The notes beneath the pieces are model-generated. The model saw only the letters and a program-made list of their open reading frames with translations, had not been told where the DNA came from and searched no databases. Positions 1-7,408 of a DNA stretch of 64,000 nt are shown here, one piece after another. Numbering within the stretch: the stretch's first letter is position 1; the number at the start of each line of letters is the position of its first letter. Made by a program: the position numbers and the translations under genes. Origin of the DNA: an uncultured Prevotellaceae bacterium (GTDB lineage: Bacteria > Bacteroidota > Bacteroidia > Bacteroidales > Bacteroidaceae). The stretch covers positions 1-64,000 of the forward strand of contig CACYPF010000005.1 of NCBI GenBank assembly GCA_902776195.1, in the 5' to 3' direction.

Positions 1-114
1 CCCTACTCCACAGAAATGCTGGCAACAGTCATCTGTCATAGCCATCATTATCAGCTGGGCAATATCTGATGCTTGCGCCTTTGTCGCTTCTCTTATCACA
101 ATCATCGTTTTCAT
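1..114 (-). CDS. GNAT-family N-acetyltransferase, partial (window edge)
   Basis: This is the first 38 codons of a gene that runs off the left edge. The frame starts at ATG 114 (a second in-frame ATG lies at 105). It reads VIREAT followed by an acidic and hydrophobic stretch and then MMAMTDDCCQHFCG. That beginning is typical of small Bacteroidota GNAT acetyltransferases, which transfer acetyl from acetyl-CoA to an amine. The acetyl-CoA-binding motif would lie outside the window, so the substrate cannot be inferred. Its start overlaps the remnant of a YgjP-type peptidase C-terminus. A duplicated end of that peptidase gene therefore abuts this start. Confidence 0.7.
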   Translation of the reverse strand, partial: MKTMIVIREATKAQASDIAQLIMMAMTDDCCQHFCGVG

Positions 115-174
115 CCTCTTCCATCTTACATATCTACCTTATTTCTCTTCTGGCTTCCTTCCAACGAGGGAATC
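105..174 (-). pseudogene. Remnant of YgjP/SprT-like peptidase C-terminus
   Basis: Read on the minus strand this stretch gives FPRWKEARREIR, a TAG stop, then ICKMEEDEND. It aligns residue for residue with the end of the intact peptidase at 3048-3611 (YFPRWKDARKETRQICKMEEDDD in pieces), and the nucleotides match as well. It is a decayed second copy of only the last ~20 codons. Homology stops at about 174, where unrelated sequence begins. This is a duplication or deletion scar, not a working gene. Confidence 0.6.
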
Positions 175-216
175 GACAGCCTCCTGGTTCTCCTGTATGT
201 CACCTGTATTGCCATT

Positions 217-844
217 TCAATTTGTCATTAGAATAATCACACCGCTTATGGCGATATACGCATAAACGATGTATCGGAAAATGCGATTGGGAATGCGCTT
301 GAAGACATAGGCTCCAAGGGTTGTTCCGATAACGACTCCACCAAGTCCGAAACAGTAGTCTGTCAGGACGGTCGTGGTGAAGAAGCCGTTATAGGCACGA
401 ACAAAGGTCATCATCACATTGCCAATCAGAAAGTAAGTCTGCGCCATCGCCATATAATGTTCCTTCGAAGGCTCACTCTGGATGAAATAGAGCACGGCTG
501 GCGGACCTTGCATGCCAAAGAAGCCTCCCATTAGTCCGCTCAGTGTACCAGCACCCATCTGGACGCGCTTCGTTGTCGGCAGTTTTATCTTCTGACTGAA
601 CAGCGCAAAATAAATGCTGATAAGGATGAGAGCCATACCCAGGATCCGTTTCAATATGTGGTCTTCCGATGACAGCCGAGGTGGTAATGGCCAGAAGTCC
701 AGAGAGAGTTGTGGCCTCGCCGTATGTAGGCAGGAAGAACGGCAGCATCGTCATGATGAAGATGCCGAAGCCGAAACCCGTGGTGCGCTGCACAAAACTG
801 GCTCCGATGCTCAACAGGAATATGGCTATCACAAGGCTACTCAT
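217..844 (-). pseudogene. TauE/SafE-family permease, frameshifted by an internal deletion
   Basis: Two overlapping minus frames together make a TauE/SafE (sulfite exporter/anion permease) protein. The N-terminal part starts at ATG 844 with GASFVQRTTGFGFGIF and runs to about ...TSAVIGRPHI. The C-terminal part begins in another frame near 655 with LKRILGMALILISIYF and ends at the TGA at 217; it includes the family signature GGFFGMQGPPAVLY. Together they give about 210 residues against roughly 250 for the family. The segment that should lie between GRPHI and KRILG is missing and the frame changes there, so an out-of-frame deletion is inferred. The ATG overlaps the TAG of the HipA fragment upstream by 8 nt. 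Confidence 0.72.
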
Positions 845-1088
845 CTTCTTTCCATTCTCCCCATGCTTTCAGATGACCGATGATGGTTGTCTCCACCCTA
901 CCCGTCCATTCTTCTGACACACCGTATTTCTTAGCAATAGTACGGAAATGCTTCAATGCTCCTACAACATCCCTGATGATTGAGTCTGGTCTGCGTATGC
1001 CATTGTCATGAGCAAACTGGATAACATCTTCACGGGTAATGTTGCGAAGTTTGGCCCTGATGAACAAACAATGATCTTCGTTGGCCAT
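837..1088 (-). pseudogene. HipA-like toxin kinase, C-terminal fragment
   Basis: The 83 codons contain LRNITREDVIQFAHDNGI followed by RRPDSIIRDVVGALKHF. This resembles the C-terminal helical domain of HipA-family serine/threonine kinases, the toxins of HipBA toxin-antitoxin modules. The N-terminal and kinase-core regions (about 300 residues) and any HipB-like antitoxin are absent. Upstream, the sequence switches abruptly at about 1085 to the 5' half of a HAD phosphatase gene. The ATG at 1088 is probably fortuitous, created at the junction. The fragment is unlikely to be active. The family call rests on overall pattern, not on catalytic residues. Confidence 0.5.
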
Positions 1089-1564
1089 GCGTCCATTTCT
1101 TTCATCGTCAGGCCTTTGAAGATTTCCGCCTGCACATACTGAGCCCTGTCATCCATCTCACGGTCTATCAGCTGAGTGTTGTACATACCTGCCTTAGCTC
1201 CTTCACCAAAGCGCCGTAGTTCCTCGGTGGGTGTATAGCTCGTATCGTCGAGCAGACGATGAAGCATCACCAGCCAGTTCATGTAAAAAGGTGCCGTTTC
1301 ACAAAGCAGCGTACCGTCCATATCGAACACGGCAAGACGGTCTCTCACGGGAACATATTGCTCGCTACCCTCAGTAGTCACAGCGGTCACAAATGACTTC
1401 AGCTGTGCCAGAGAGGCAGCATCATTTTTCCAATACTTGAAGTTTCCTTCCTTGTCGACTCGGATTTGTGCCAGTTGCTCACGTGTTGGCTGGGCCGACA
1501 AACATGTGAAACTGAAGCAAATAAAGGTGGCAGCAAGCACCCACTTGTTACATATTATATTCAT
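962..1564 (-). pseudogene. Secreted HAD-superfamily hydrolase, 3'-truncated
   Basis: The frame starts at ATG 1564 with a clear signal peptide (hydrophobic core ending CLSAQ near residue 25). The HAD motif I FDMDGTL, including the nucleophile Asp at residue 81, is followed by a cap-like helical region ending MKEMDAW at residue 160. After that (about position 1084) the frame runs through the HipA fragment in the wrong register and stops at 962. Motifs II-IV of the HAD fold, including the Mg-binding aspartates, are missing. The full-length family (periplasmic haloacid-dehalogenase-like phosphatases) is typically 300 residues or more. I read it as a deletion that joined hipA to this gene and killed both. 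Confidence 0.65.
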
Positions 1565-1658
1565 TTCTTATCTTTAAGATTTAAATTCAATTACAAATAT
1601 ACCATTTTCCACCATATCCACAAGCTAATGACAATAATACTTTGTCCTATTTGTAAAG

Positions 1659-2003
1659 TCAGTCTGTTACCACTTCATTGAAATGTTCCTTACCCCAATC
1701 GATGAGGGCTGTGAGGACCGGCATCAGTGAACGACCTGTCTCTGTCAGCGAGTACTCCACCCGTGGTGGAACCTCTGGAAACACCTCACGATGCACCAGA
1801 TGGCTCTGTTCCAGATTCTTCAAGGTCTGTGAGAGCATCTTCTGGGAACAGTCAGTCATAAAGTGGCGCATCTCATTGAAACGCAACACGCCAGTATCAC
1901 TCCTGTTTAACAGAAATAGCACAAGTAATGACCACTTGTCGCCAAAACGACTGACAACTTGTCTGATGGGACATGCTAAATATTCTGTTTTAATATCTGC
2001 CAT
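1659..2003 (-). CDS. HxlR-family winged-helix transcriptional regulator
   Basis: This 114-residue protein has the full HxlR pattern: an N-terminal CPIRQVVSRFGDKWSLLVL, in which the Cys is the conserved redox-sensing position of many HxlR/HypR proteins, a recognition-helix region FNEMRHFMTDCSQKMLSQTL, and a wing ending in PPRVEYSLTETG. It binds DNA as a dimer and often responds to oxidants or electrophiles. It is divergent from the cupin gene at 2266. A GTTAC-N3-GTAAC palindrome sits just upstream of its own TATCTTTG box (2021-2028), so autoregulation and control of the cupin gene are likely inferences. Confidence 0.88.
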   Translation of the reverse strand: MADIKTEYLACPIRQVVSRFGDKWSLLVLFLLNRSDTGVLRFNEMRHFMTDCSQKMLSQTLKNLEQSHLVHREVFPEVPPRVEYSLTETGRSLMPVLTALIDWGKEHFNEVVTD

Positions 2004-2020
2004 AACTTTTGATTTTGCCC

Positions 2021-2048
2021 CAAAGATAACAAATAGTTACCAAGTAAC
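2021..2048 (-). promoter_or_regulatory. hxlR -7 box and putative operator palindrome
   Basis: The minus strand reads TATCTTTG at 2028-2021, a match to the Bacteroidota -7 box. It is preceded at 2036-2048 by the palindrome GTTAC-CAA-GTAAC. A third GTAAC half-site lies at 2123-2127. No good TTTG is found 19-21 nt upstream, which fits a regulated promoter. Binding by the adjacent HxlR protein is inference. Confidence 0.45.
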
Positions 2049-2148
2049 GGAATTACACTTAGTTAATCTAAGTTAATATTACTTTCGCAGAAGTCCGATA
2101 ACATCACATTTCCTACTTTTTGGTAACTATGTCACTTTTTGGTGCCTT

Positions 2149-2180
2149 CTTGTGGGAATAAAAAAATTGCCGTACTTTTG
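2149..2180 (+). promoter_or_regulatory. Promoter of the cupin gene
   Basis: CTTG (2149-2152), a 20-nt spacer and TACTTTTG (2173-2180) approximate TTTG-N19/21-TAnnTTTG. Two direct copies of ACTTTTTGGT lie just upstream (about 2114-2143) and could be regulator contacts. Confidence 0.45.
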
Positions 2181-2265
2181 CACCCAGTTAAGAACAGGTT
2201 GCGAAGATATTCTGGCTCTGAATTTATTGCCATAAGGAAATAAACAATATATTAAACAGTAAAAA

Positions 2266-2721
2266 ATGAAACAGATTGAGACAATTAAGACGGGTAAGAA
2301 CTACAGCGCAGTAAGCGTGGGTAAGATGGACGAGATTATCGAGCATGTGCTGCCGATGGGACCGAACGTGACGATTAAGGGCAAGGTGTTTGCTGGTCAA
2401 GCAGTGGGTGCTACAGGCAGTGAACTGAGTTTCCAAACACTCGTTCCTGGTCAGGACAGCGGTTTCCTGCACACGCACAAGACCCACGAAGAACTTTATA
2501 TCATCCTGAAGGGCGAGGGTCAGTATCAAGTTGACGGCGAGATTTTCCCCGTTAGTGAAGGTACCATTGTCCGTGTGGCTCCTGATGGTAAGCGTGCGCT
2601 GAAAAACACAAGCAGCGAGAACCTGACTATGCTCTGCATCCAATATAAGGCCAATGCTTTCGGTGAAACAGACAGCCCAATGACGGATGGTGTGATCCTG
2701 CAGGACGAGCTGAAATGGTAA
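2266..2721 (+). CDS. Cupin-domain protein
   Basis: This 151-residue single-domain cupin shows both conserved motifs. Motif 1 is around HTHKTHEELYIILKGEG, with the metal-binding His-x-His and Glu. Motif 2 is PVSEGTIVRVAPDGKRAL, where the usual second His is not obvious. Small cupins of this kind bind a metal and act as isomerases, dioxygenases or quercetinase-like enzymes; no specific reaction can be assigned. It is divergent from an HxlR regulator, a pairing common for stress-inducible enzymes. Its last codons overlap the ATG of a short truncated frame (2715). Confidence 0.82.
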   Translation: MKQIETIKTGKNYSAVSVGKMDEIIEHVLPMGPNVTIKGKVFAGQAVGATGSELSFQTLVPGQDSGFLHTHKTHEELYIILKGEGQYQVDGEIFPVSEGTIVRVAPDGKRALKNTSSENLTMLCIQYKANAFGETDSPMTDGVILQDELKW

Positions 2722-2831
2722 GTGATTATGACCTGAGTCCTACTCCTCCAGAGTTTCTGCACTTTGATCTGATGGCAGGAGAAGTGAGAGAAGGATTCAT
2801 GCCTACGACTTCCAACGCCAAGTCTTTCTGA
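2715..2831 (+). pseudogene. Truncated reading frame overlapping the cupin stop codon
   Basis: ATG 2715 overlaps the cupin TAA (ATGGTAA), the usual arrangement for a translationally coupled second gene. The frame reads MVSDYDLSPTPPEFLHFD and then LMAGEVREGFMP before it ends after 38 codons at 2831, inside the C-terminal remnant of the EamA gene on the other strand. I do not recognise the family. It looks like the 5' end of an operon partner cut off by the rearrangement that also damaged the EamA gene. It may also be a chance frame. Confidence 0.3.
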
Positions 2832-3051
2832 CGATAGCTACGGCAGTCAATGGCTCCAAGGCCCCCATGATTGCCGTCGGTGTAGCTCCTACCTCATGGA
2901 CAGAAATGGTCATCAGCACCGCCATTGAAAAACGGTAAAAGAGGACGGATGACGTATTCACACCCTCCCTATAAAGCGGCAAGGCTCCAAACGGATTTGT
3001 ACCATAGCAGATAGCAGCCAGTATACCGCAAATGATTCCCCTATATTTCAA
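2803..3051 (-). pseudogene. EamA/DMT-family transporter with large internal deletion
   Basis: The 82 codons join two ends of a drug/metabolite transporter. The first is the N-terminal helix CGILAAICYGTNPFGALPLY plus NTSSVLFYRFSMAVLM. The second is a C-terminal stretch TPTAIMGALEPLTAVAI that normally forms TM9, about 230 residues later. The last helix is also lost: the frame degenerates after TAVAI. Full-length EamA permeases have about 300 residues and 10 membrane segments, so this cannot be a transporter. ATG 3051 overlaps the stop of the YgjP-like gene upstream (4-nt overlap), showing that the original start is intact. Confidence 0.68.
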
Positions 3052-3611
3052 TCATCGTCTTCTTCCATTTTACATATTTGTCTTGTCTCTTTGCGGGCAT
3101 CCTTCCAACGGGGAAAATATTTATCCATCAAAGCATGGAAACGGGCATTGTGGCTGGGTTCCAATAGATGACACAGTTCATGAACCACCACATGCTCCAC
3201 ACACCATTCCGGCAATAGCAGGAGATAGACTGAAAAACAGATGCTTCGGTTCTTGACATTGCACACCCCCCAACGGGAAATCATCGCCCTGTAAGAAACT
3301 GACGAGGGGCGTACCCCCATCTCCTCCGAGTGATATTCCACCATCGGACCTATCATGTCTTTCAGCCGTCGGAGAGCTTCATCTGCCTGTGCCCTTGTCT
3401 GCAAGGGCAACTGACTGTAGAACGCGGCTCTGCGCTGCTGATTCTCGTAAGTCTTTTTCCGTGCCTTGCCTATCCATTCACGATGTTCCTCGATAAACCG
3501 TACCACCTCCCGTTTAGGCATACCGATTGGAGCTGACACATGCACATCTCCATTCTTCACGATACGCATCGACATTCTGCTGGTTCGTCTATATGTTATT
3601 TGTATCGTCAT
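3048..3611 (-). CDS. YgjP-like (SprT/M48-type) zinc metallopeptidase
   Basis: This 187-residue protein of the YgjP/DUF45 family carries the zinc-binding motif HELCH in VVVHELCHLLEPSHNARF, where the later His is a plausible third ligand, and the family signature SRWGVCNVKNRSICFS. The N-terminal ITYRRTSRMSMRI with VSAPIGMP matches the usual β-rich lead. Members are about 180-240 residues and cytoplasmic; their biological substrate is unsettled. The gene overlaps the dead EamA gene downstream by 4 nt. A decayed copy of its last codons sits at 105-174, so this end of the gene has been duplicated in the past. Confidence 0.85.
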   Translation of the reverse strand: MTIQITYRRTSRMSMRIVKNGDVHVSAPIGMPKREVVRFIEEHREWIGKARKKTYENQQRRAAFYSQLPLQTRAQADEALRRLKDMIGPMVEYHSEEMGVRPSSVSYRAMISRWGVCNVKNRSICFSVYLLLLPEWCVEHVVVHELCHLLEPSHNARFHALMDKYFPRWKDARKETRQICKMEEDDD

Positions 3612-3644
3612 GCTTTATTCTCTATGCCTTCAAACGATCCGGTT

Positions 3645-5018
3645 TCAATTACTTAAAACAGTTCTTCGTCTTGTCAACAGTATCACTACTAACGTCAGAC
3701 ATTCCGAAACAGGGACGGCAAGCCACATACCTTGTGGAAAGACAAGCATAGGCATCAGAATAAAAGCTGGTACAAGGAATACCAGACCACGAAGAAGCAT
3801 ATATACTGTAGCCCGGGTATTCTGCTCAATGGACTGATAATATCCGATAATGGCGACGTTCAAGGCAAAGAATATCGCTGAGACAGCAAACCATGGAAGT
3901 CCTGCTATGGCAATCTCATAGGGTCTGCTGCCAGCATGAAGGAAAAGACCGATAAGTGGTTTAGCACCAAGTATCAGAACCAATGTTGCCAGTACTCCAC
4001 AGATTGCCGCTGTACGCAGACTAAGCCGGAAAGCCTCCCGTACCCTACCGGTATTGCCTGCACCATAGTTGAAACTGATGATAGGCTGAGCAGACTGTGC
4101 CACGGCATTATTTACCATGAACACGATGGGATAGAGATAACATGCCACGCAGAACGCTGCCACACCATCTTCGCCCAGCTCGCGAATAAATACATAATTG
4201 CCGGCAAGCAATATCATTGACATTGCCAGTTCGCCAAGCATAGAGGAGAAACCGCAGCGAACCATATAGCTAATATTTCGTACCGTCAGATAAAGACTGG
4301 TGAGGGTTAGCCTCAGTTTACAGAGTCTGATGGTCTTTGAGCGGAAAAACATATACCACATAACCATGGCCGAGGCGACACCACAACAAAGCGTTGACGC
4401 AAGGGCACTGCCGGTTACCCCCATGTGCATCGGGAAGACAAAAAGCCAGTCAAGAATGATATTCAGAATACCCGGAATAATCTCTAATGACGCAGCAAAT
4501 TTAGGAGAGCCATCAAGACGAATGACAAAGGTTCCTATCATCTGGCTGATGATGAACACACAACCGGGAAGTATCAGGGTAAGATAGTCCTGTGCCAATT
4601 GCATGAGCACATCGCTGCATCCTAAAAGCCGTAAGAACGGTATGCGAAAGACATAAATCGCTACAGCCAATAAGATCATTAGCAGCGATGCAACCTCAAA
4701 TGCCTGGGTGACATTGATGCCTGCCGCCTTGTTGTTACCCTGTGCAAGATGAATGCTGGCGACTACTGACGCACCCACGCCAAACATCAAGGAGATGCCT
4801 GTTGTTATCAAAAACACAGGCGAGACGATATTGATTGCTGCCAGCGCGTCACTGCCCACACCCTGTCCAACGAAGATACCGTCTGCCACAGTATACAGCG
4901 AAGCAAACACCATGGAGAGCAACGTAGGAATGAAGATGCTCTGGAAAAGCGGTTCTATTTTCGCTTTTCCAAAATCTATACTATCCCTTTTCAGGTTATT
5001 CATCTTTTTTGCCATCAT
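3645..5018 (-). CDS. MATE-family multidrug/cation antiporter
   Basis: This 457-residue polytopic membrane protein has twelve predicted hydrophobic segments in two six-helix halves. The first half carries PTLLSMVFASLYTVADGIFVGQGVG, in which DGIFVG is typical of MATE proteins (given here as overlapping parts). The second begins around YMVRCGFSSMLGELAMSM. MATE exporters use Na+ or H+ gradients to extrude cationic drugs or metabolites across the inner membrane. The sequence resembles the MepA/DinF-like branch common in Bacteroidota, and the substrate is unknown. The ATG lies about 45 nt from the rplI terminator. The gene is intact, unlike several of its neighbours to the left. Confidence 0.88.
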   Translation of the reverse strand: MMAKKMNNLKRDSIDFGKAKIEPLFQSIFIPTLLSMVFASLYTVADGIFVGQGVGSDALAAINIVSPVFLITTGISLMFGVGASVVASIHLAQGNNKAAGINVTQAFEVASLLMILLAVAIYVFRIPFLRLLGCSDVLMQLAQDYLTLILPGCVFIISQMIGTFVIRLDGSPKFAASLEIIPGILNIILDWLFVFPMHMGVTGSALASTLCCGVASAMVMWYMFFRSKTIRLCKLRLTLTSLYLTVRNISYMVRCGFSSMLGELAMSMILLAGNYVFIRELGEDGVAAFCVACYLYPIVFMVNNAVAQSAQPIISFNYGAGNTGRVREAFRLSLRTAAICGVLATLVLILGAKPLIGLFLHAGSRPYEIAIAGLPWFAVSAIFFALNVAIIGYYQSIEQNTRATVYMLLRGLVFLVPAFILMPMLVFPQGMWLAVPVSECLTLVVILLTRRRTVLSN

Positions 5019-5062
5019 ACACAGTACCGGTTTCCTTTACGAAGAGGATAGATAAAATAAAA

Positions 5063-5098
5063 CTGCACATAGTCAAAGCTAATACTGACTATGTGCAG
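5063..5098 (-). terminator. Intrinsic terminator of the rpsF-rpsR-rplI operon
   Basis: A perfect 13-bp inverted repeat, CTGCACATAGTCA/TGACTATGTGCAG, has a 10-nt loop. On the minus strand it is followed by TTTTATTTTAT, directly downstream of rplI. The opposite side also has a short T run, so it could work in both directions. Confidence 0.8.
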
Positions 5099-5137
5099 AC
5101 TTTTAACTTATAATAAATTATCTGCTTTACAGCTTAA

Positions 5138-5674
5138 TTATTCTTCTGCAGCAGATGCCTCTTCTGCAGGAGCCTCAGCAACAGGAGCCTCCACTACGGG
5201 AGCAGCCTCTTCCTTCTTCTCCTCTACAGGAGCGTTCTCAGCAACCACCTTTACAGGGATAGCAACCTCAACCTCCTTATGGAAGTGAACGGTAGCCACA
5301 TAGTCACCGATAGTCTTAGCATCTGTCATCGTGATGATCTTACGATCGATGTCATGACCAAGTTTCTTCAGCTCGTCAGCTACAATGTTTGCATTGACAG
5401 AACCATAGAGCTGACCAGTAGCACTCACCTTAGCAGCGATGCACAGGGCAACACCCTTGATAGCCTCACCCTTCTTCTCAGCCTCAGCCTTGATAGCAGC
5501 GAGCTTGTGAGCCTGCTGTTTCAAGTTCTCTGCGAGAATCTTCTTTGCAGAAGGAGAAGCGATGACAGCCTTACCCTGAGGAATCAGGTAGTTACGACCG
5601 TAACCAGACTTCACGTTTACGATATCGTTCTTATATCCCAGACCGATAATATCTTCTTTCAGTATAATTTCCAT
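5138..5674 (-). CDS. rplI: 50S ribosomal protein L9
   Basis: This 178-residue protein starts MEIILKEDIIGLGYKND with the L9 N-domain signature GYGRNYLIPQGKA. A long connecting helix and the C-terminal rRNA-binding domain follow. L9 binds 23S rRNA at the base of the L1 stalk and helps keep reading frame. The protein is about 30 residues longer than the common ~148 because of a Glu/Ala/Pro-rich acidic tail (residues ~150-178, repeats of EEA/APVE). Low-complexity tails on L9 occur in some Prevotellaceae. It is the third gene of rpsF-rpsR-rplI, 20 nt after the natural rpsR stop. Confidence 0.95.
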   Translation of the reverse strand: MEIILKEDIIGLGYKNDIVNVKSGYGRNYLIPQGKAVIASPSAKKILAENLKQQAHKLAAIKAEAEKKGEAIKGVALCIAAKVSATGQLYGSVNANIVADELKKLGHDIDRKIITMTDAKTIGDYVATVHFHKEVEVAIPVKVVAENAPVEEKKEEAAPVVEAPVAEAPAEEASAAEE

Positions 5675-5694
5675 ATTGTCGTCCTCCTCCTTAT

Positions 5695-5924
5695 TTATTT
5701 CAACATATCAGTTACGTAAGGAAGCAGTGCAATCTGGCGAGCAGCGAGGTACCTGTGATACGGCGGGGAAGAATCTTACCCTGCTCGTTGAGGAACTTCT
5801 TCAGGAACTCGGGATCCTTGTAGTCTACATATTTAATACCACTCTTCTTGAAGCGGCAATACTTCTTCTTCTTTGTGTCGATAGAAGGAGCTGTCAAATA
5901 GCGGATTTCTGTTTCTTGTGCCAT
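5695..5924 (-). pseudogene. rpsR: 30S ribosomal protein S18, C-terminus frameshifted by a ~37-nt gap
   Basis: The frame from ATG 5924 is typical S18 up to [13 protein letters not shown], then reads LARLHCFLT and stops at 5712 (70 residues). In the next frame, nucleotides 5742-5698 encode [15 protein letters not shown] followed by TAA at 5695, the normal end of S18. The conserved segment that should lie between TSL and ARQ (about 12 residues, like KxQRRxAQAVKR) is absent. A 37-nt deletion at about 5742 explains both the gap and the frame change. S18 binds 16S rRNA in the platform with S6 and is normally essential. A true deletion would need another copy, so a sequencing or assembly error is a serious alternative. 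Confidence 0.85.
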
Positions 5925-5926
5925 AG

Positions 5927-6271
5927 TTATGCCTCCTCTTTTTTACCTAATTTGTTACGACGCTTCTCTGCATACTCAGCAGCATACTTGTCGAACTTCA
6001 CTGTCTGGAAACGGATCACTTTCTCGTCACGACGGAAAGCAGTCTCCAAAGTCTTAATCACTGACGGCTCAGCCTTGAACTCTACCAGGAAATAGAAACC
6101 TGTAGACTTCTTCTGAATAGCATAAGCCATCTTCTTCAATCCCCAGGCCTCTTCATTCAAAATCTCTGCACCATTATCGGTGAGGACTTTCTTGAACTTA
6201 GCGACCGTTTCCTTTGTCTGCTCATCAGACAAAACGGGAGTCAAAATGAAAACGGTTTCGTATTGATTCAT
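5927..6271 (-). CDS. rpsF: 30S ribosomal protein S6
   Basis: At 114 residues this is the usual S6 length. The start [18 protein letters not shown] and the central [18 protein letters not shown] are diagnostic of S6, which forms a heterodimer with S18 on the 30S platform. It is first in the operon and ends 2 nt before rpsR. A TACCTTTG box lies on the minus strand at 6327-6320, a plausible -7 element about 50 nt upstream, though no convincing TTTG was found behind it. Confidence 0.96.
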   Translation of the reverse strand: MNQYETVFILTPVLSDEQTKETVAKFKKVLTDNGAEILNEEAWGLKKMAYAIQKKSTGFYFLVEFKAEPSVIKTLETAFRRDEKVIRFQTVKFDKYAAEYAEKRRNKLGKKEEA

Positions 6272-6398
6272 ACTACTTAAAAATTAATTATAATTTGATG
6301 TTTTGCAAAATTGCGGGTGCAAAGGTACAAAATATTTATGAATTACACATTACTTTTATAATTTATTTCTTATCTTTGCAGCAAATTTTAACGATTCT

Positions 6399-6575
6399 AT
6401 GAAGAAACAGGCGTCACTGATAGGTATATTGCTGATAGTAGCGGGCACTTTCATACTATTGGCAAGTTACCTGTTGCATCAAACCACGAATCTCCTATTG
6501 TCCATTGGCCTGCTTCTTATAATAATAGGTATTGTGTGCTACATACAAGGAATCAAGCACTCCAACCGCTACTAA
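6399..6575 (+). CDS. Small two-helix membrane protein, unknown function
   Basis: This 58-codon frame runs from ATG 6399 to TAA 6575. It reads MKKQASLIGILLIVAGTFIL, a short linker LASYLLHQTTN, then LLLSIGLLLIIIGIVCYI and a basic tail QGIKHSNRY. Two membrane helices with cytoplasmic ends are predicted. A TATCTTTG -7 box (6371-6378) sits about 20 nt upstream, supporting expression. The gene lies divergent to rpsF and stops exactly against the end of the convergent SGNH hydrolase gene. I do not recognise a named family; similar tiny membrane proteins are common in Prevotellaceae. Confidence 0.6.
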   Translation: MKKQASLIGILLIVAGTFILLASYLLHQTTNLLLSIGLLLIIIGIVCYIQGIKHSNRY

Positions 6576-7250
6576 TCACTTCAACGCAGCTCCTACCTGA
6601 TCGGCAATCTGCCGCATTCCTTTCTGGGAAGGATGTCCCCATTGCTTGTCAATATCATGCAGTTGTATATAAGGCACCTGATAATGATCACAGATGGTCT
6701 TCATGGATGCGGTAATATCATCCGAAAGGATATCGTTGATTATCACATAGAGGTCTGTACCGGGATAACGGTTTTGCAGATGAGCCAACAAATATGCCAT
6801 GGCTGGACGGAACTGGTAGAGGTCGCCGGATTCCCAACCGCTATATTTGAAGTCTCCGACCGGTGATTTTGCCCAAGTGTCGTTTGTTCCACCGAAGACG
6901 AGAATAATGTCTGGCGACCCTAAATGCCAGAGACGGGTACAATAAGAGCGGTCACTATAGTCAGCCTTGTCATACCCCGTATTACAAATAGTAGCACCTG
7001 AGAAGGAGTTATTCTGACAAAGACGATAGCCGCCCTGACGTATCAATTGCTGCCACCACAACTGGCGCACATCCTGCACATCATTATTCTCCGCCTTTTC
7101 CTGCGGATACCATACATAATTACTATCCGGCAAGACATAGCCTTTGAATGTACTGTAAGAATCACCAAGAATGGAGATACCACACTTTGACTGCGCCTGC
7201 ACAACCCCACAGGTGATGGCTGTCAACAAAAAAAAGAATAATCGTCTCAT
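6576..7250 (-). CDS. Secreted SGNH/GDSL hydrolase
   Basis: This 224-residue protein has a signal peptide (hydrophobic LFFFLLTAITCGVVQAQ, cleavage near residue 20). The SGNH blocks are present: GDSYS (block I, catalytic Ser), the Gly of block II around SFSGAT, GGTND (block III, Asn) and GHPSQKG (block V, catalytic His). Such enzymes are periplasmic or surface esterases, lipases or carbohydrate acetyl-esterases. In Bacteroidota they often deacetylate glycans, but the substrate cannot be read from the sequence. A stem-loop terminator at 7277-7306 separates it from the upstream tRNA. Confidence 0.88.
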   Translation of the reverse strand: MRRLFFFLLTAITCGVVQAQSKCGISILGDSYSTFKGYVLPDSNYVWYPQEKAENNDVQDVRQLWWQQLIRQGGYRLCQNNSFSGATICNTGYDKADYSDRSYCTRLWHLGSPDIILVFGGTNDTWAKSPVGDFKYSGWESGDLYQFRPAMAYLLAHLQNRYPGTDLYVIINDILSDDITASMKTICDHYQVPYIQLHDIDKQWGHPSQKGMRQIADQVGAALK

Positions 7251-7276
7251 AACATTAAAAGCTTTAGTTAAACAAA

Positions 7277-7306
7277 AAGCTCACTGAATATCTATTCAAT
7301 GAGCTT
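7277..7306 (-). terminator. Terminator of tRNA-Asp
   Basis: A 14-bp stem AAGCTCATTGAATA/TATTCAGTGAGCTT (one G-U pair, 2-nt loop) is followed on the minus strand by TTTTTG, 10 nt past the tRNA 3' end. Confidence 0.8.
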
Positions 7307-7315
7307 CTTTTCTTG

Positions 7316-7389
7316 CGGTGCGTACGAGACTCGAACTCGTGACCTCCTGCGTGACAGGCAGGCATTCTAACCAACTGAACTAACGCACC
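7316..7389 (-). tRNA. tRNA-Asp (GTC)
   Basis: The minus strand folds as a standard cloverleaf. Its acceptor is GGTGCGT/ACGCACC with discriminator G. The D arm is AGTTCAGTTGGTTAGA, and the anticodon stem CCTGC/GCAGG encloses loop CTGTCAC, which gives anticodon GTC. The T arm contains GTTCGAGTC. CCA is not encoded. A perfect promoter lies 20 nt upstream and an intrinsic terminator downstream, so it is a single-gene transcription unit. Confidence 0.95.
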
Positions 7390-7408
7390 TGTTTCTGTTT
7401 TGCGGGTG

